From: Phaseolus vulgaris
Taxonomy: Eukaryota > Streptophyta > Magnoliopsida > Fabales > Fabaceae
NCBI RefSeq assembly: GCF_000499845.2
Contig: NC_023750.2
Location: forward strand, 822,968 to 886,967
Reading direction: 5' to 3'
DNA length: 64,000 nt
Shown piece after piece: positions 61,702-64,000 of the stretch. The position numbers and the translations under genes were made by a program. Position 1 is the stretch's first letter; the number at the start of each line of letters is the position of its first letter. The notes below the pieces were generated by a model. The model did no database searches. It had not been told where the DNA came from and was given only the letters and a program-made list of their open reading frames with translations.

Positions 61702-64000
61702 CTTGACGAAAAATGAAGTTTTTCAATACAAAACCAAATTCATTAAGTATGATAAGAGATTAATATAATTAAGCATTAGCTAATACACTCTTAATTATAA
61801 TCTAAAATCTTAATGTGATCCAATAACAAAGTGTCCATGGTAATCATATAAATAGTTACACATTTCGAGAAAAATATACGTAATCATCACAAACTAATTT
61901 CACCAAATATCGAGATCTTGAATTTCGGAGTGTCCTAGGTACTATCTGAACTTGTAGTTTACAAAGATAATGAGAAAAAGAGTGAAAGGAGAGTTGTGAA
62001 GTTATTTCGAGAAAAGTAAAATAATTATTTTAAAAATAGAGAAAGTAGAAGGAAAGTAATCGTTCTCTTCGTCCCAACTTATTCGAGAGCATATATAATT
62101 TTTGAAGTCAAATGAGATTAGTTTAATTACGACAAGTTATTTTTATACGGTGTTGTGAATAATTAATCAAGAAAATGAGAAGTATATTATTATACTATTT
62201 GCTATGTAAATAACTTGTAAGGATTGATTTAATTTCCAAAAGGAAAACAAATAGAATTTTATGGATTTGTTTTACTTTAATGTCATAAATATTTTGAATT
62301 TAAATATGATAAACCAAACTCATATTTACCAAGTCAATACATTTCAAAATTTAAATTTATAAATATAAAAACATAAATCTCATTACCAGTTCAATTGCAT
62401 TTGTATATAAAATTAATTCTGTGTCTAGGATAATGAATGTAATTAACTAAGTTTCAAATATTTTTTTTTAGAAAAATGATTTTAAAAAGAAGAATATGCA
62501 AGTATCGAAGTACTATAAAACTTGAAAAATAAGGAAATATTAAAAATTTAATATATTTAAATAAATAAGCAAGTAATCAATATGAAAAATAAAAATAAAA
62601 AAGTAAAATAAGAAATTGTAATTGAAAAAAAAAAGTGTAAATGTAAAAAATTATTAAAGGAAAAACATAAATATGCATAGAAAATTATAAAATCCCATTA
62701 GTAATACTATTTTCGATTTTCTATTTTGTCAATTTTTTTTCTTGGCATTAAAGAAGTATTTCTCAGTAAAAAATAAATTTTGACCACCTCTAATTATAAA
62801 TGATAAATCCTATATATAAACAATTTACTTGAGTTGTTAATTGTGTAATTTTATTTTTAGAAACCTATACTATTCGTGTTTACGACTTACTTGTAACTTT
62901 TGGTTATTTCATGTTTTTGAGTAACATTTGGACAACTTCTCTTTCAATATATTTTTTGATAGATAATTTCTTAATTCAGACTTATCCTGTTTTCCAAACT
63001 TTAAGAAGGATGTCGACAACCTTGCAAGATTTCCTTATTAATTTCTTTGTTCAAACTTCCAAAGTGCCTAGATTTGTGTTCAAATACCAAATCAGTAAAA
63101 CACTATTTAGTAAGAAAAACTTTCTAATCTTTTAAATCACTTTAATTAGAATAAAGTCCAAGTACTAATTCCTAATTTTCATTAAATGTTTTTCATAACA
63201 AAATATTAAGCATAAAGTCTAACACTGATGAAGTTTTGATGAAGTGTTTGTGACAATAAAGTGTAAAACATGGAGATGTTTTTTTATGTAAAACAATAAA
63301 TAATGAAAAACAAAAAAATATATATAAAATGCAAGTGTTTCATCTATTATTGACAATACAATACATTGTAGTTTTTGCTTCATTTATTATTTAGACTTGA
63401 AGAATAAAGTCAAGTCTTTATCAAGTTGTTTTGATGATGATGTTTGAAGAAAATGATATTTAATTTGTATTTCTTGTTATAGCTTTTTTAGTGCATGTGT
63501 ATGTTAATCTTGCCCACAAGGTAATTACAAAAAAATTTAATGTGCAACTTAATCTGAAATTATAAAATGAAAGGTTAAAATACATTGGTCGTTACACTTA
63601 AAAAAATCAGTCTCTAAAAAATCAGTCTTTAAATTTATTTGCGATTGAAATAGGATCCAACAAAGGTAGTAATAATGAAAAATCTAGTTGCAAACAATTT
63701 AACAATAAAAATTTATGAGAAATTCGATTGCTAAGGTAAATGAAAATAACAACCTAGTTTTTCGATTGCAAGTTGACTTAAATAAATAAAAAAAAATAAA
63801 AAAAAATTATGGCGACCAAACTGAAAACTACTATTATTATTATTAATGTTAAAATTGTTTGAACGAAGTTCATGGATCCGTGTAGATATAAAACTTATAA
63901 CCACTACAATAGAAAATCTTTTTAATCATATTATAACTATTGATTATCATGATTATTACTATGATTATTATAATAACAATTAATAATAATAATAAGTATT
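61154..64000. other. Laccase upstream region and AT-rich DNA, no gene
   Basis: Very AT-rich to the end of the window. The 74-codon frame at 62911-63135 shows no domain. Apart from the TA microsatellite at 61645 I see no repeat, RNA gene or transposon end that I can name. Confidence 0.55.
61645..61699. repeat. (TA)n microsatellite
   Basis: About 27 uninterrupted TA dinucleotides. Confidence 0.95.

Noticed and set aside
62911..63135. 74-codon plus-strand frame near the window end
   Set aside because: AT-driven Phe/Ile/Leu composition with no domain or neighbouring exon.

Overview
The window is nuclear DNA of a flowering plant, most probably a legume of the bean group (Phaseolus/Vigna-like). 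It is very AT-rich. Its genes have short GT-AG introns and encode plant-specific families: a PRONE RopGEF, a lipid-transfer protein, a DUF3527 protein, a GDSL lipase and a laccase. It is littered with plant transposon remains. The legume assignment rests on the style of the repeats and is inference; no species can be proved from the sequence alone.

Layout. 1-6412: AT-rich, with one orphan C-terminal exon resembling a RING-CH (RINGv) type protein, a 60-bp tandem repeat and a broken Mutator-like (MULE) N-terminal domain. 6413-17279: a satellite array of about 20 head-to-tail units of roughly 535 bp, the most striking object here. 17280-31945: a seven-exon RopGEF (+), a decayed Ty1/copia element, a two-exon lipid-transfer protein gene (+), CACTA-like MITEs and two small 39/40-bp repeat arrays. 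31946-41000: two genes on the minus strand, a conserved plant protein of unknown function (five exons) and a large DUF3527 protein (two coding exons plus a spliced 5' leader). 41000-52200: a transposon graveyard containing a copia gag remnant, a 596-bp MULE MITE with a perfect 9-bp target duplication, an array of palindromes, a CACTA-like MITE inserted inside a relative, and a dead L1-type LINE. 52200-61150: a five-exon GDSL esterase/lipase (+) with an antisense tRNA-Asn in its third intron, a broken laccase fragment, and an intact six-exon laccase (-). 61150-64000: AT-rich, no gene seen.

The protein genes are unrelated single-copy loci typical of a plant chromosome arm, with no shared pathway; only the laccase and its pseudogene form a tandem pair. 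I rebuilt six complete gene models from splice signals, and each gives one continuous reading frame of normal family length. I see no new enzymatic or defence system. The best candidates for novelty are the satellite array, whose two sequence types switch in register exactly 12 units apart, the palindrome array at 47033-47215, and the tRNA plus 13-bp minisatellite inside the GDSL intron.
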